This document shows positions 27,693 to 36,183 of a DNA stretch of 64,000 bases, piece by piece; the first letter of the stretch is position 1; each line of letters begins with the position of its first letter. The stretch comes from Bog-473 sp963725895 (GTDB taxonomy: Bacteria; Actinomycetota; Acidimicrobiia; Acidimicrobiales; RAAP-2): the NCBI GenBank assembly GCA_963725895.1, contig CAVSAJ010000001.1:2232001-2296000 (forward strand), written 5' to 3'. The notes under the pieces are model-generated. The model made no database searches. It had not been told where the DNA came from and saw nothing but the letters and a program-made list of their open reading frames with translations. A program made the position numbers and the translations under genes.

Positions 27693-29104
27693 CCACACCG
27701 CGGTCGGTCGTCGTCATCGGCGGCGGCATCAGCGGGTTGGCCGCGGCATGGCAGCTGACAGGCGGGGCCGAGCCCCGTCCGGATGCGCCCGCGGTGGTCG
27801 TGCTGGAGGCCTCGGCAGCGTCTCGGCGGCCCTCTCGACAGCGAGCTCGTGGGCGGGCGCAGAGTCGATACTGGGCCCCGACGGATTCCTAGGCCGCCGG
27901 CCCGAGGCCATCGACCTCTGCCGCGAAGTCGGCCTGGGCGACGCGTTGGTGCCGATCGCCGCCCGCGGTGCGTCCGTCTGGGCTCGGGGCCGGTTGCGCG
28001 CGCTCCCAGATGGACATGCGCTCGGGATCCCGACCCGCTTCTGGCCCACGCGCGCGCTGGCCTGCTCGGCCCGCGCGGGCAACTCGCCCTCGTCCGCGAT
28101 GTGCTCCTCCCGAGGCCCGACGTCCGGGGTCCGATCGGCGACCGCGCCGTTGGACCGCTGGTCGCGCGCAAGCTCGGCCAGCGCGTGGTCGACGTACTGA
28201 CCGACCCGTTGCTCGGTGGCATCCATGCGGGGTCCGTGGACGACATGTCTGCCGCCGCCACCTTCCCGCCTCTGCTCGCGGCGGCGCAGCGCCGGGGCAG
28301 TCTGATGCGGGCGCTGCGAGCTGAGGTGCCACCGCCTCAAGACGACGCACCACCCCTCTTTTGGTCCCTGCGTGAGGGCATGGGGTCGCTCGTCGAGGCG
28401 CTCGGGACCGCTCTGGCCGCGCGCGGTGTCGAGATCCGGCTCTCCGAACCGGTCGAGCGGCTGGCGCGCGCCGCTGAGGGTTGGTCGGTGGTGTCGGGCA
28501 CCCGGGCAACCGACGCCGAGGGTGTCGTCTTGGCCACGCCGGCGTACGCCACTGCCCGGCTCGTCCGGCCCCACGACGACGAGGCCGCCGGGCTGCTCGA
28601 GGCAATCGACTACGCGTCCGTTACCGTCGCCACCTTCTGTGCCCAAGCCGACGTGATGCCCTCCTCGCTCTACGGCACGGGCTTCCTGGTGCCCCGGCGC
28701 GCCCGACGCAGCGCCGGGGAGCATCGTGGTCCGTCACCGCGTGCACGTTCCTCGATCGCAAGTGGCCCCATCTGGTCCGCGAGGGCGAGGTGCTTCTGCG
28801 CGCGTCGCTCGGCCGCATCGACGACACCCGCCCGGCGGAATGGAGCGACGAAGAGGTCGCGGCTCGCGCCTGGGAGGAGCTTGGGATGCTCATGGGGCTG
28901 AGCGATCCGCCCCTCGGGTGTTCGGTGGTGCGCTGGCCAGAGAGCTTTCCGCAATACCGCGTGCATCACTTGCTGCGAACCGCCGGCGTTGAGGCGGCCA
29001 TCGCCCGGCTGGGTGGGCTGGCGGTCGCCGGTTCGGCGTACCACGGTGTGGGCATTCCGGCCTGCATCGCCAGCGGGCGCGCCGCTGCGCACGCGCTCTT
29101 GTGA
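27689..29104 (+). CDS. hemY: coproporphyrinogen/protoporphyrinogen oxidase, frameshifted
   Basis: FAD enzyme that oxidises coproporphyrinogen III to coproporphyrin III (CgoX) or the proto form. The dinucleotide motif VVVIGGGISGLAAAWQL is at the start. Downstream blocks include RPEAIDLCREVGLGDALVPI, DPLLGGIHAGSVDDMSAAATFP, LREGMGSLVEALGTAL and the C-terminal FAD-binding stretch GLAVAGSAYHGVGIPACIASG. At least four frame changes (about 27820, 27850, 28060 and 28710) separate these blocks, so it is one of the most damaged genes here. The stop overlaps the GTG of lnt. Location beside hemE and hemH supports the coproporphyrin-dependent route. Confidence 0.85.
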
Positions 29105-30595
29105 CGCGCCTGCCACGCCGGGGTCGGGTCGCCGTTCCCTCTGTCGTGGCGGGAGTCCTGCTCGCGCTGTCGCTCCCGCCCTGGGGCTGGTGGCCGCTCG
29201 GGTTGGTCGGCGCGGCGCTGCTTTACTGGCGCCTGGCCGGTCTGCGCCTTCGCACACGCGTGTGGTCGGGGTGGCTCGCCGGGCTGGGGTGCGACGTCAT
29301 CGGCCTGGCCTGGGCGCGCGCCTTCAACTGGTACGGGGCGCTGGTGCTGGTGCTGGTCGAGGCCCTCTCGTTCGCCGCGGCAGCAGCCCTGACGCCGCCG
29401 CGGCGCGGGCGCGCCGCCGCGTTCGTCGGCGCCAACACCCTGCTCGAAGCGGTGCGCATGTCATGGCCCTTCGGAGGTGTGCCGCTCGGTGGCGTCTTCC
29501 TCGGCCAGGCGGGTGGACCACTCGTCCAGCTGGCGCGGTTGGGCGGTCCCCTCTTGATCACCGCGGGCGTGTGGGCAGGGGGCGTCGCCGTCGCGACGTT
29601 CGCATCGTGGCTCGTCGCATCCCGCCACGGCACCACCCGTCCGTCCCTCGCCGGTGTGGCCGCCGTGACCGTCGGGGTCGTCGGGTTGGCGGTGGTGGGC
29701 ACCGTGGCCCCCGATGGCGGTGCGCCGGTCAGGACCGTGCGGGTCGCGCTGGTCCAAGGAGGGGGGCGACGCGGACTGAGCAAGGAACAAGTGTCGCCCG
29801 GGTCCGTCTACGGCGCACAGCTCGCCGCCACCTACGCCGTCACCTCGATGCGGCCAGCTCCCGCACTCGTCCTTTGGCCCGAGGACGTGGTGGCGCTCGA
29901 CCGTCCGCTGGCTGGTTCGCCCCAGGCGGCACAGCTGTCGGATCTGGCCCGCAAACTGCACACCACGCTCGTCGTCGGCGTCACGGAGCCCGCATCGCCG
30001 ACGACCTTTCGAAACGAAGTTGTGGTCTGGGGTCCACATGGTCGAGATCGTCGGCGTCTTCGAAAAGGTCCACCGGGTGCCCTTCGGCGAGTACATACCG
30101 TTCCGCTCCTTCTTCGCGCACTTCGCCGACCTCTCGGGCGTGCCGACCGATGCCATCCCCGGGCACGGGACCGGATTCATGCGCACGCCGGCCGGTCCGC
30201 TCGGTTTCCTCGTGTCCTTCGAGATCTTCTATGCCGGCCGGAGCCACGAGTCCGTGCGAGCCGGCGCGGAGCTGCTCGCGGTCCCCACCAACACGTCGTC
30301 CTACAGCACCTCACAGGTCCCGACGCAGGAGATCGCGGCAGCGCGGATCCAGGCCGTCGAGACCGGTCGTGACCTCGTCCAGGCCTCGCCGACCGGCTTC
30401 AGCGCCGTCGTGACACAACGAGGCGTCGTCGTGGAGCGCTCCGACCTGGGCACGCGTCAGGTGCTGACGGCGACGGTCGCGCTACGGCGGGGCTTCACTC
30501 CCTACGACCACTGGGGCGACCTGCCCGTGCTGGTGCTCGCACTCCTCGTCCTGGCGGCCGGATGGATACACCAGCGGCGTCACGGCTACTCGTAG
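29101..30595 (+). CDS. lnt: apolipoprotein N-acyltransferase-like protein, frameshifted, Ser in place of catalytic Cys
   Basis: Membrane nitrilase-superfamily protein resembling Lnt, which acylates the N-terminal cysteine of lipoproteins. Six or so membrane spans begin VVAGVLLALSLPPWGWWPLG. In the nitrilase domain the Glu is in LVLWPEDVV (codon 29881) and the Lys in FEKVHRVPFGEYIPF (codon 30065). The nucleophile position reads LVSFEIFYAG, with Ser (TCC at 30215) where Lnt has Cys. A frame break near 30045 joins the two parts. GTG at 29101 overlaps the hemY stop. A C-terminal membrane helix is present. Confidence 0.82.
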
Positions 30596-31099
30596 TACCC
30601 CGAGTGGATGTAGACACACGGGACACCCGCCGCGACATACATGGCGTGGTTGGAGGGGTCGTCCTCAAAGGCAAGACGCAGGTCGAACCCCTCTGCCGCG
30701 CAGATCGTCGACCACCGACTGCTTGAACTCCGTCACCTGCGCGTAATCACCCCGGGACCGCATGACCAGGAGGTCCCAGCGCAGTCCGTAGCGCGCGAGC
30801 CAGGCCAGCGTTTGAGGCTGCACGCGCTGGGGTCGCCCAGTCAGGAGGATCACCGCGAGCGAGGAGTCCAACAGCTCGAGCAGCCGGGCGATCTCCTCAA
30901 TGACGGGGTCGTCGCCGCAGGCCTCGAAGAAGGCGGTCCAGTCCCTCCTCCCCCGCTCGATGAAGTGCTGACGGCCGGCGGCGTCGGAGAGGACCCCGTC
31001 GATGTCGAAGACCACGGCGGGTCCAGACGCTCGCACTGCACCGTTGGTGGGGCGCCACGTCCAGTTGGTCCGGTCGCCGCCGGGTCGCGTACCGGGCAC
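30586..31099 (-). CDS. HAD-superfamily phosphatase (polynucleotide 3'-phosphatase-like), frameshifted
   Basis: A HAD hydrolase of about 170 residues. Motif I is VVFDIDGVLSDAAGR, motif II VILLTGRPQ, and after a frame change near 30700 motif III/IV AFEDDPSNHAMYVAAGVPCV. The layout without a cap, with RQHFIERGRRDWTAFFEACGDD after motif I, resembles polynucleotide kinase-phosphatase C-domains and related nucleotide phosphatases. The GTG at 31099 is chosen because TAGGCT lies 8 bases upstream; GTG at 31036 is the alternative. Its 3' end overlaps the convergent lnt gene by ten bases. Confidence 0.72.
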
Positions 31100-31107
31100 G
31101 AAATCCC

Positions 31108-31113
31108 AGCCTA
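31108..31113 (-). promoter_or_regulatory. candidate -10 box of the HAD gene (leaderless)
   Basis: Minus-strand TAGGCT matches TAnnnT and ends 8 bases before the GTG at 31099. No Shine-Dalgarno is seen there. Confidence 0.35.
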
Positions 31114-31140
31114 ATGGTGGCGTCTCCTCCTTTCGGTGGA

Positions 31141-31171
31141 GCCGATCCTCCGAGGTGAGGAGAGGATCGGC
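31141..31171. repeat. 10-bp perfect inverted repeat in the divergent HAD/MprF-like spacer
   Basis: GCCGATCCTC (31141-31150) and GAGGATCGGC (31162-31171) are exact complements separated by 11 bases. The position, between two divergent start regions about 100 bases apart, suits an operator shared by both genes or a 5' leader hairpin of the MprF-like gene. Confidence 0.55.
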
Positions 31172-31199
31172 CCCCCAGAGGTGGCACGATGGACACGAC

Positions 31200-34100
31200 A
31201 TGGAGACCGACGTGGACAAGGGGGCGGTGACGGCAAGCCTCGGCGTTCACGCCAGGAAAGGCACCGCCATTCCGGTCGGCCTCGGTCGCAGGGTCGAGGT
31301 GATCGGCGACCTTCTGTTACCGCCCGTGCCAACGGATAGCTCCCGCGCCGCCTGCCGCGGCGCGGCTCGGCGGCTAGAGGACTGGCAGGGACCGGGCATC
31401 GTGGTCCTCTGCGGACGGCTGGTTGCGCCCGGACCTCTCCACGCGGCGGAGACACTGCAGGCCCATGCCGAGTTGATCGACGCGTTCCGCGCATTCGCCG
31501 CGCGGCCGGACTCGCTCGTCGTCGCGGTCATGCCCATGGCGCAGCGCGACCCCGAAGTGGTGCGGGTGCTCGAGGGCTGCGGCGTGCACGTCCACGACGC
31601 CATAGACCTGGTGTGCGAGACCGGAGCAGGCACGCGGACCGTACTGGTGCGGGCTGGTTCGCTCCAACCCGACGCCAACCCACCGATCGACACGGCGCCC
31701 GCCGAGGACCGGCCCTGGCTGGCCGGCATGGAGCGCCTCGACGACCCACGGCTGGCCCGCCGTTTCGTCACCTCGCGGCTGTTGTATCGCCGTCTCCGGC
31801 GCTACCTGTGGGCTCCGCCGCTCGTCCTGGCCGCCATTGCGCTGTTGCTGCGCCTCGAATTCGTCGTCGACGGCCTCGGTCGAGTGTTCCGCTCGCCGCG
31901 CCAACAAAACGCTCTGCAACGCGCCTACGCAGCCACCTGGTTCTCGCGCGCGGTCGTGACGGTGATCATCGCCGTCGCGCTGCTCGCGGTGCTCGCACTC
32001 GTCGTCGCGATCACCTCGCGTGGCATCTGGCGAGCGCTCGGCGGTGGTGGGCTGCCCGCGCCCTGGGCCCGCGGCGGGGGTGGGTCGGGACCGATAGCCC
32101 ACGCGCAGCTCGAGCTCGACGGCAAGGACGCGCTGGACGCCGCGCGCGACGGTCTGGGAGAGGGTGCGACGGGTGTGATCGTCGGCGGGTCGCTCGTGCC
32201 TGAGCTCAGCCATCTCGATTCGGGTTTCTTCGCCTGCCCCGGCGCTACTTCCGAGGTGGTCCGCGAGCACCGCGGGCGCCTCGGCCTCCCGCCGACCTAT
32301 CTGCATCACCGGCAGGAATCGATCCTCGAGATCGAGACGGGCGCGGAGCTCCACGTCCGGCTGTTGTTGGCCGAGGCTGACCTACCAATGGCGACATTAT
32401 TCGAGCGCGTCGTGACGGCCGACGTCGTGACCAAGGGCTACTCGAGGGCGGCCGAGGTCTACCCCGAACTTGCGGCAAGCTGGCCCAGCGGCGCGTCCTG
32501 GCCGGCCGCGCCTGAGGTGGCGGCGGACCGCGTCCGCGTGCGGCGCATCCGCCGCATCGCCGCAGTCTCCTTGTTCGTCGCCGGCGCGATCGACCTGCTC
32601 TCTTCGTTCGCGGCGCCGTTGCGGGACCATCTGCACCTGATTGCGCAGTACCTACCGATCTCGGTGGTGCAGGCGGCCGGGGCGCTGACCGCCATCGCAG
32701 GCATCGGCATGATCATGCTCTCTCGGGGCATCCTTCGCGGCCAACGGCGCTCGTGGTTGGTCGCGGTGACGCTTCTTGTTGCTGCGCTGGCCCTGCATCT
32801 GGTACATGCGGCGGACGTCATCACCCTTGTGGTGTGTGCCGGCGTCCTCGCCTTGCTCATCGTCCAGCGCGAGCGATTCCGGGCCGAGACCGAACCGGCA
32901 ACGATCGTGACGGCCCTCGTCATTCTGGCCGCCGGTGGTGTGCTGGCGACCCTGGCCGGCTTTGCCACGGTCGAGGTGACCGCACGAGTCCATCACCACC
33001 AGCTCCCGGGTTGGCCTGACGTGCTCTGGGGATCCGCCGAACGACTCGTTGGCGTGCGCTCGGTGGTGTTCCCCAAGACGATCGACCGCTACACCTCTAT
33101 CAGCCTGCTCGCCGTCGGCCTCAGCCTCGTCGTGGTGGCGCTGTACCTGCTGACTCGGCCGGTGGTCGATCGTCGGCTCTCCTCAGGCCGCGCGTCAGTG
33201 GGACGGCGCGCGGCCGAACTTAGGGCGCGTGACATCGTGCGACGGCACGGTACCGGCACCCTCGACTACTTCGCCCTGCGGGACGACAAGCACTGGTTCT
33301 TCCACCGCGACTCGCTCGTCGCCTACGCGGTCTTCGGCGGCGTCTGCCTGGTCTCACCAGACCCGATAGGCCCGTTCTCCGAGCGAGCGCATGTCTGGGA
33401 CTCGTTCCGCCGCTACGTCGACCGCAACGGTTGGGGTCTCGGCGTCATGGGTGCCGGCGAAGAGTGGCTGCCGACCTACCAGGCGTCGGGAATGCGCTTC
33501 ATCTATATCGGCGACGAGGCAGTCGTCGACCCGAAGACCTTCTCGCTCGACGGCGGGAAGATGAAGGGCTTGCGCCAGGCGGTCAACCGGGTCGCTCGCT
33601 ACGGGTACACGGTGCGCTTCCTCGACCCGGCTCATCTGGAGCCCGAGGACGCGGCCCAGATGGCAGAGCTCATGTCCAAGAGCCGCCGCGGCGAGCAGGA
33701 GCGTGGCTTCTCCATGATGCTGGGACGGCTCTTTGACCCGCGAGACACCGGGCTACTGCTGACCGTCGTGAACGGGCCAGACGGCAGCCCTGTCGCCATG
33801 TGTCAGTTCGTCCCCTCGCCCGCCATTGGGGGTTACTCACTCGACTTGATGCGCCGCGACCCCGGGGACCACCCCAACGGCCTCCTCGACTTCGCGCTCT
33901 GCTCGACGATCACCTACGTCAAAGAGCGCGGTATGCGCGGGCTCAGCCTGAACTTCGCCGCCATGCGTTCCATCCTCGAAGGCGACACCGGCGACGGTGT
34001 GGCCCAACGCGTGGAGCGTTGGGCCATCCGGCGCCTCTCGGGTGTCCTGCAAATCGAAACCTTGTGGCGCTTCAACGCGAAGTACGAACCCAGGTGGCTC

Positions 34101-34385
34101 CCCCGCTACATCGTTTTCGACTCGGCGGAGCAGTTCGTCCCTGTGGCCGTGCAGATCATGCGGGCCGAATCCCTGACCGAAGTGCCGGTCATCGGCCGGT
34201 TGCTCACGACGGGCACGGTCAAGCGTTCCGGGCCGGCCGTGCCCGAAGAGGTCGTGGCGGCCATGGGCCAAGGCGTCGAGAGCAACGGCCGCTCGAACGG
34301 CACGCCTGGCGCAACGGAGGAATCCGAGGCGGCTCTCGCCGGCTCGGCTCGCCCGCGAGACCGAGAGACCGAGTCACGAACCTGA
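31200..34385 (+). CDS. MprF-like membrane protein with degenerate phosphoesterase-like N-domain
   Basis: A protein of 1061 residues. The first 190 residues look like a calcineurin-type phosphoesterase fold that has lost its metal ligands (VIGDLLLPPVP, VVLCGRLVAPG, VVAVMPMAQRD where active enzymes have DxH, GD and GNHD). Ten or so membrane helices follow, then a C-terminal LPG-synthase (DUF2156) acyltransferase domain: FALRDDKHWFFHRDSLVAY, GMRFIYIGDEAVVD, KGLRQAVNRVARYGY and FNAKYEPRWLPRYIVF. Such domains transfer an aminoacyl group from tRNA to phosphatidylglycerol. The frame is intact. ATG at 31200 is the working start. Confidence 0.8.
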   Translation: METDVDKGAVTASLGVHARKGTAIPVGLGRRVEVIGDLLLPPVPTDSSRAACRGAARRLEDWQGPGIVVLCGRLVAPGPLHAAETLQAHAELIDAFRAFAARPDSLVVAVMPMAQRDPEVVRVLEGCGVHVHDAIDLVCETGAGTRTVLVRAGSLQPDANPPIDTAPAEDRPWLAGMERLDDPRLARRFVTSRLLYRRLRRYLWAPPLVLAAIALLLRLEFVVDGLGRVFRSPRQQNALQRAYAATWFSRAVVTVIIAVALLAVLALVVAITSRGIWRALGGGGLPAPWARGGGGSGPIAHAQLELDGKDALDAARDGLGEGATGVIVGGSLVPELSHLDSGFFACPGATSEVVREHRGRLGLPPTYLHHRQESILEIETGAELHVRLLLAEADLPMATLFERVVTADVVTKGYSRAAEVYPELAASWPSGASWPAAPEVAADRVRVRRIRRIAAVSLFVAGAIDLLSSFAAPLRDHLHLIAQYLPISVVQAAGALTAIAGIGMIMLSRGILRGQRRSWLVAVTLLVAALALHLVHAADVITLVVCAGVLALLIVQRERFRAETEPATIVTALVILAAGGVLATLAGFATVEVTARVHHHQLPGWPDVLWGSAERLVGVRSVVFPKTIDRYTSISLLAVGLSLVVVALYLLTRPVVDRRLSSGRASVGRRAAELRARDIVRRHGTGTLDYFALRDDKHWFFHRDSLVAYAVFGGVCLVSPDPIGPFSERAHVWDSFRRYVDRNGWGLGVMGAGEEWLPTYQASGMRFIYIGDEAVVDPKTFSLDGGKMKGLRQAVNRVARYGYTVRFLDPAHLEPEDAAQMAELMSKSRRGEQERGFSMMLGRLFDPRDTGLLLTVVNGPDGSPVAMCQFVPSPAIGGYSLDLMRRDPGDHPNGLLDFALCSTITYVKERGMRGLSLNFAAMRSILEGDTGDGVAQRVERWAIRRLSGVLQIETLWRFNAKYEPRWLPRYIVFDSAEQFVPVAVQIMRAESLTEVPVIGRLLTTGTVKRSGPAVPEEVVAAMGQGVESNGRSNGTPGATEESEAALAGSARPRDRETESRT

Positions 34386-34719
34386 GACAGCCGCGAACCT
34401 CAGGCAGTCATGAACCTGAGGCGGTGGAGCTGCCGACCTGTATTACAGCCTTCGTTTCTTTGTTCACTGGGGTTGCAGACAGCCAAATTGGGGGTAATTA
34501 CCGAAAGATCTGTCCATAGCCTTCGGAAACTAGATGGGGTTTCGGAAGGATACATATGCAGCCAGAATGCAGTCCCCCGCGTGGCGGCGAACGAGCCGAC
34601 CACATCCGCAGAGCTCTCAGCGCACCCCCGAACCGCCGCTCTCCTCAAGGCTGGGCGTTGACGAGCCGACCTGGGCGAATGTAGGCCTTCGCCAACGGGA
34701 TCGAGAGAGGACGGAGGGC
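34386..34719. other. 334-base gap, relatively A+T-rich
   Basis: No gene is supported here. After the MprF-like stop there is a 7-bp inverted repeat (CCTCAGG at 34398-34404, CCTGAGG at 34415-34421). From about 34440 to 34560 the sequence is clearly less G+C-rich than the rest of the window and contains two direct TTCGGAA copies. It probably carries the promoter of the DUF2252 gene, but no convincing -35/-10 pair was found. Confidence 0.5.
34398..34421 (+). terminator. weak candidate terminator hairpin after the MprF-like gene
   Basis: CCTCAGG and CCTGAGG form a 7-bp stem with a 10-base loop, 12 bases after the stop. No T-run follows. Confidence 0.35.
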
Positions 34720-36108
34720 GTGAGCAAGGTCCACCTTGTGGCACCCACAACGGTAGCGGCGAGGCACGACCTGGCCGCTACGGCCGCCGAGCGCCGGCAG
34801 ATCGGGCGCCAGGCGCGGGTGCTCGCGCCGCGGGCAGGCATCGGGGAGTGGGACGAGCAGGCCCGAGGACACGACCCCATCGACACGCTGATCGCCCAGA
34901 ACGACATCCGCCTCAGCGAGGTCGTGCCCTTGCGCCATCAGCGCATGGCCGTCTCGCCGTGGAACTTCTACCGGGGCGCTGCCGCCGTCATGGCCGCCGA
35001 CTTGGCGTCACGACCGCACAGCCGCATTCAAGTCCAACTCTGCGGTGACGCTCACGTCCTCAACTTTGGCTTGTGGGCGACGCCCGAGCGCAACCTCAAC
35101 TTCGACCTGCGCGACTTCGACGAGACTCTTCCCGGACCCTTCGAATGGGACGTGGCGCGGCTCGCCACCAGCGTGGTCGTGGCCGCGCGGGCGAACGGTG
35201 TCACGCGGTCCAAAGCCGACGCCGCAGTCACCGCCGCGGTCGACGCCTACCGGAGTCGAATGCAGCGCTACGCGTCCCTCCCTGAGATCGACATCTGGTA
35301 CGACGGGATGAAAGTCGACCGCTTCATCGATTACTTCGACACGGCGGACCGCGGCCAGGTGGAAGTAACGATCGAAAAGGGCAAGCAGAAGCGCACCAGC
35401 CGCGGGGCCTTCCGCAAGCTGACGACCGTTGCCCGCGGCCGCCCTCGCATCACCGCGCAACCACCTCTGCGCGTCACCATCGACGACCACGAGCAGGGCG
35501 ATATCGTCGAGCACCTCCTCGGCTCCTACCGAGAGACGCTCCAAGAGGACCGCCGCACCCTGTTCGACCGCTTCACGCCGGTGGACGTTGTCCGCCAGGT
35601 CGTAGGCGTGGGCAGCGTCGGCATGGTGGTCTACCTGGTCCTTTTCACCGGACGCTCGGGGGCCGACCCCCTCTTCCTCCAGTGCAAGCAGGCCGGACGT
35701 TCCGTCTACGAGTCGCACACCTACCCGAGCGCGCACGACCACCACGGAGAGCGCGTGATCGCCGGCAAGCGAATGGTGCAGAGCGCCACCGACATCTTCG
35801 TGGGCTGGGGATCGCTCGGCAAGCGAGACTTCTACGTGCGCCAGTACCGCGACATGAAGATCATCGCGACCACCGACCTCATCGCGCCGATGCTCGCCGA
35901 CTTCGCGTCCGCGTGCGGCAACACGCTGGCCCGGGCGCACGCCCGCTCGGGCGATCCGGTGGCGATCGACGCCTATATGGGAAAGAGCGACGAGTTCACG
36001 AAAGCCATGCGCCGGTTCGCTCGCCGCTACGCGGTCCAGAACGAACGCGACCACAAGCGGTTAGTCTCTGCCATCCGACGGGGAAAGGTGGCGGGCGACC
36101 CCGACTGA
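34720..36108 (+). CDS. DUF2252 family protein
   Basis: A 462-residue protein of the DUF2252 family, whose fold is related to aminoglycoside-phosphotransferase/kinase-like proteins but whose role is unknown. Conserved stretches are RMAVSPWNFYRGAAAVMA, VQLCGDAHVLNFG, FDLRDFDETLPGPFEWDVARL and DFYVRQYRDMK; the His-Asn and Asp-x-Asp groups resemble a kinase catalytic loop. GTG at 34720 follows a purine-rich GAGAGGACGGAGGG stretch and gives normal family length; a longer in-frame reading to an ATG at 34534 adds low-quality sequence. The frame is intact. Confidence 0.85.
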   Translation: MSKVHLVAPTTVAARHDLAATAAERRQIGRQARVLAPRAGIGEWDEQARGHDPIDTLIAQNDIRLSEVVPLRHQRMAVSPWNFYRGAAAVMAADLASRPHSRIQVQLCGDAHVLNFGLWATPERNLNFDLRDFDETLPGPFEWDVARLATSVVVAARANGVTRSKADAAVTAAVDAYRSRMQRYASLPEIDIWYDGMKVDRFIDYFDTADRGQVEVTIEKGKQKRTSRGAFRKLTTVARGRPRITAQPPLRVTIDDHEQGDIVEHLLGSYRETLQEDRRTLFDRFTPVDVVRQVVGVGSVGMVVYLVLFTGRSGADPLFLQCKQAGRSVYESHTYPSAHDHHGERVIAGKRMVQSATDIFVGWGSLGKRDFYVRQYRDMKIIATTDLIAPMLADFASACGNTLARAHARSGDPVAIDAYMGKSDEFTKAMRRFARRYAVQNERDHKRLVSAIRRGKVAGDPD

Positions 36109-36111
36109 GCC

Positions 36112-36166
36112 CGCCCCTCTCGCCCTCTCGGCCCTCTCGCCCCTCTCGCCCCTCTCGCCCCTCTCG
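36112..36166. repeat. short tandem repeat, CGCCCCTCT-type units
   Basis: About six imperfect 8-9 base units of the pattern CGCCCCTCT lie between the convergent ends of the DUF2252 gene (36108) and nuoN (36184). This is simple sequence without a gene. Confidence 0.8.
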
Positions 36167-36183
36167 GTCGCCGGTGTCGCCCT

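Noticed and set aside
36112..36166. CRISPR-like repeats
   Set aside because: Units are 8-9 bases with no spacers; it is simple-sequence DNA between convergent genes.
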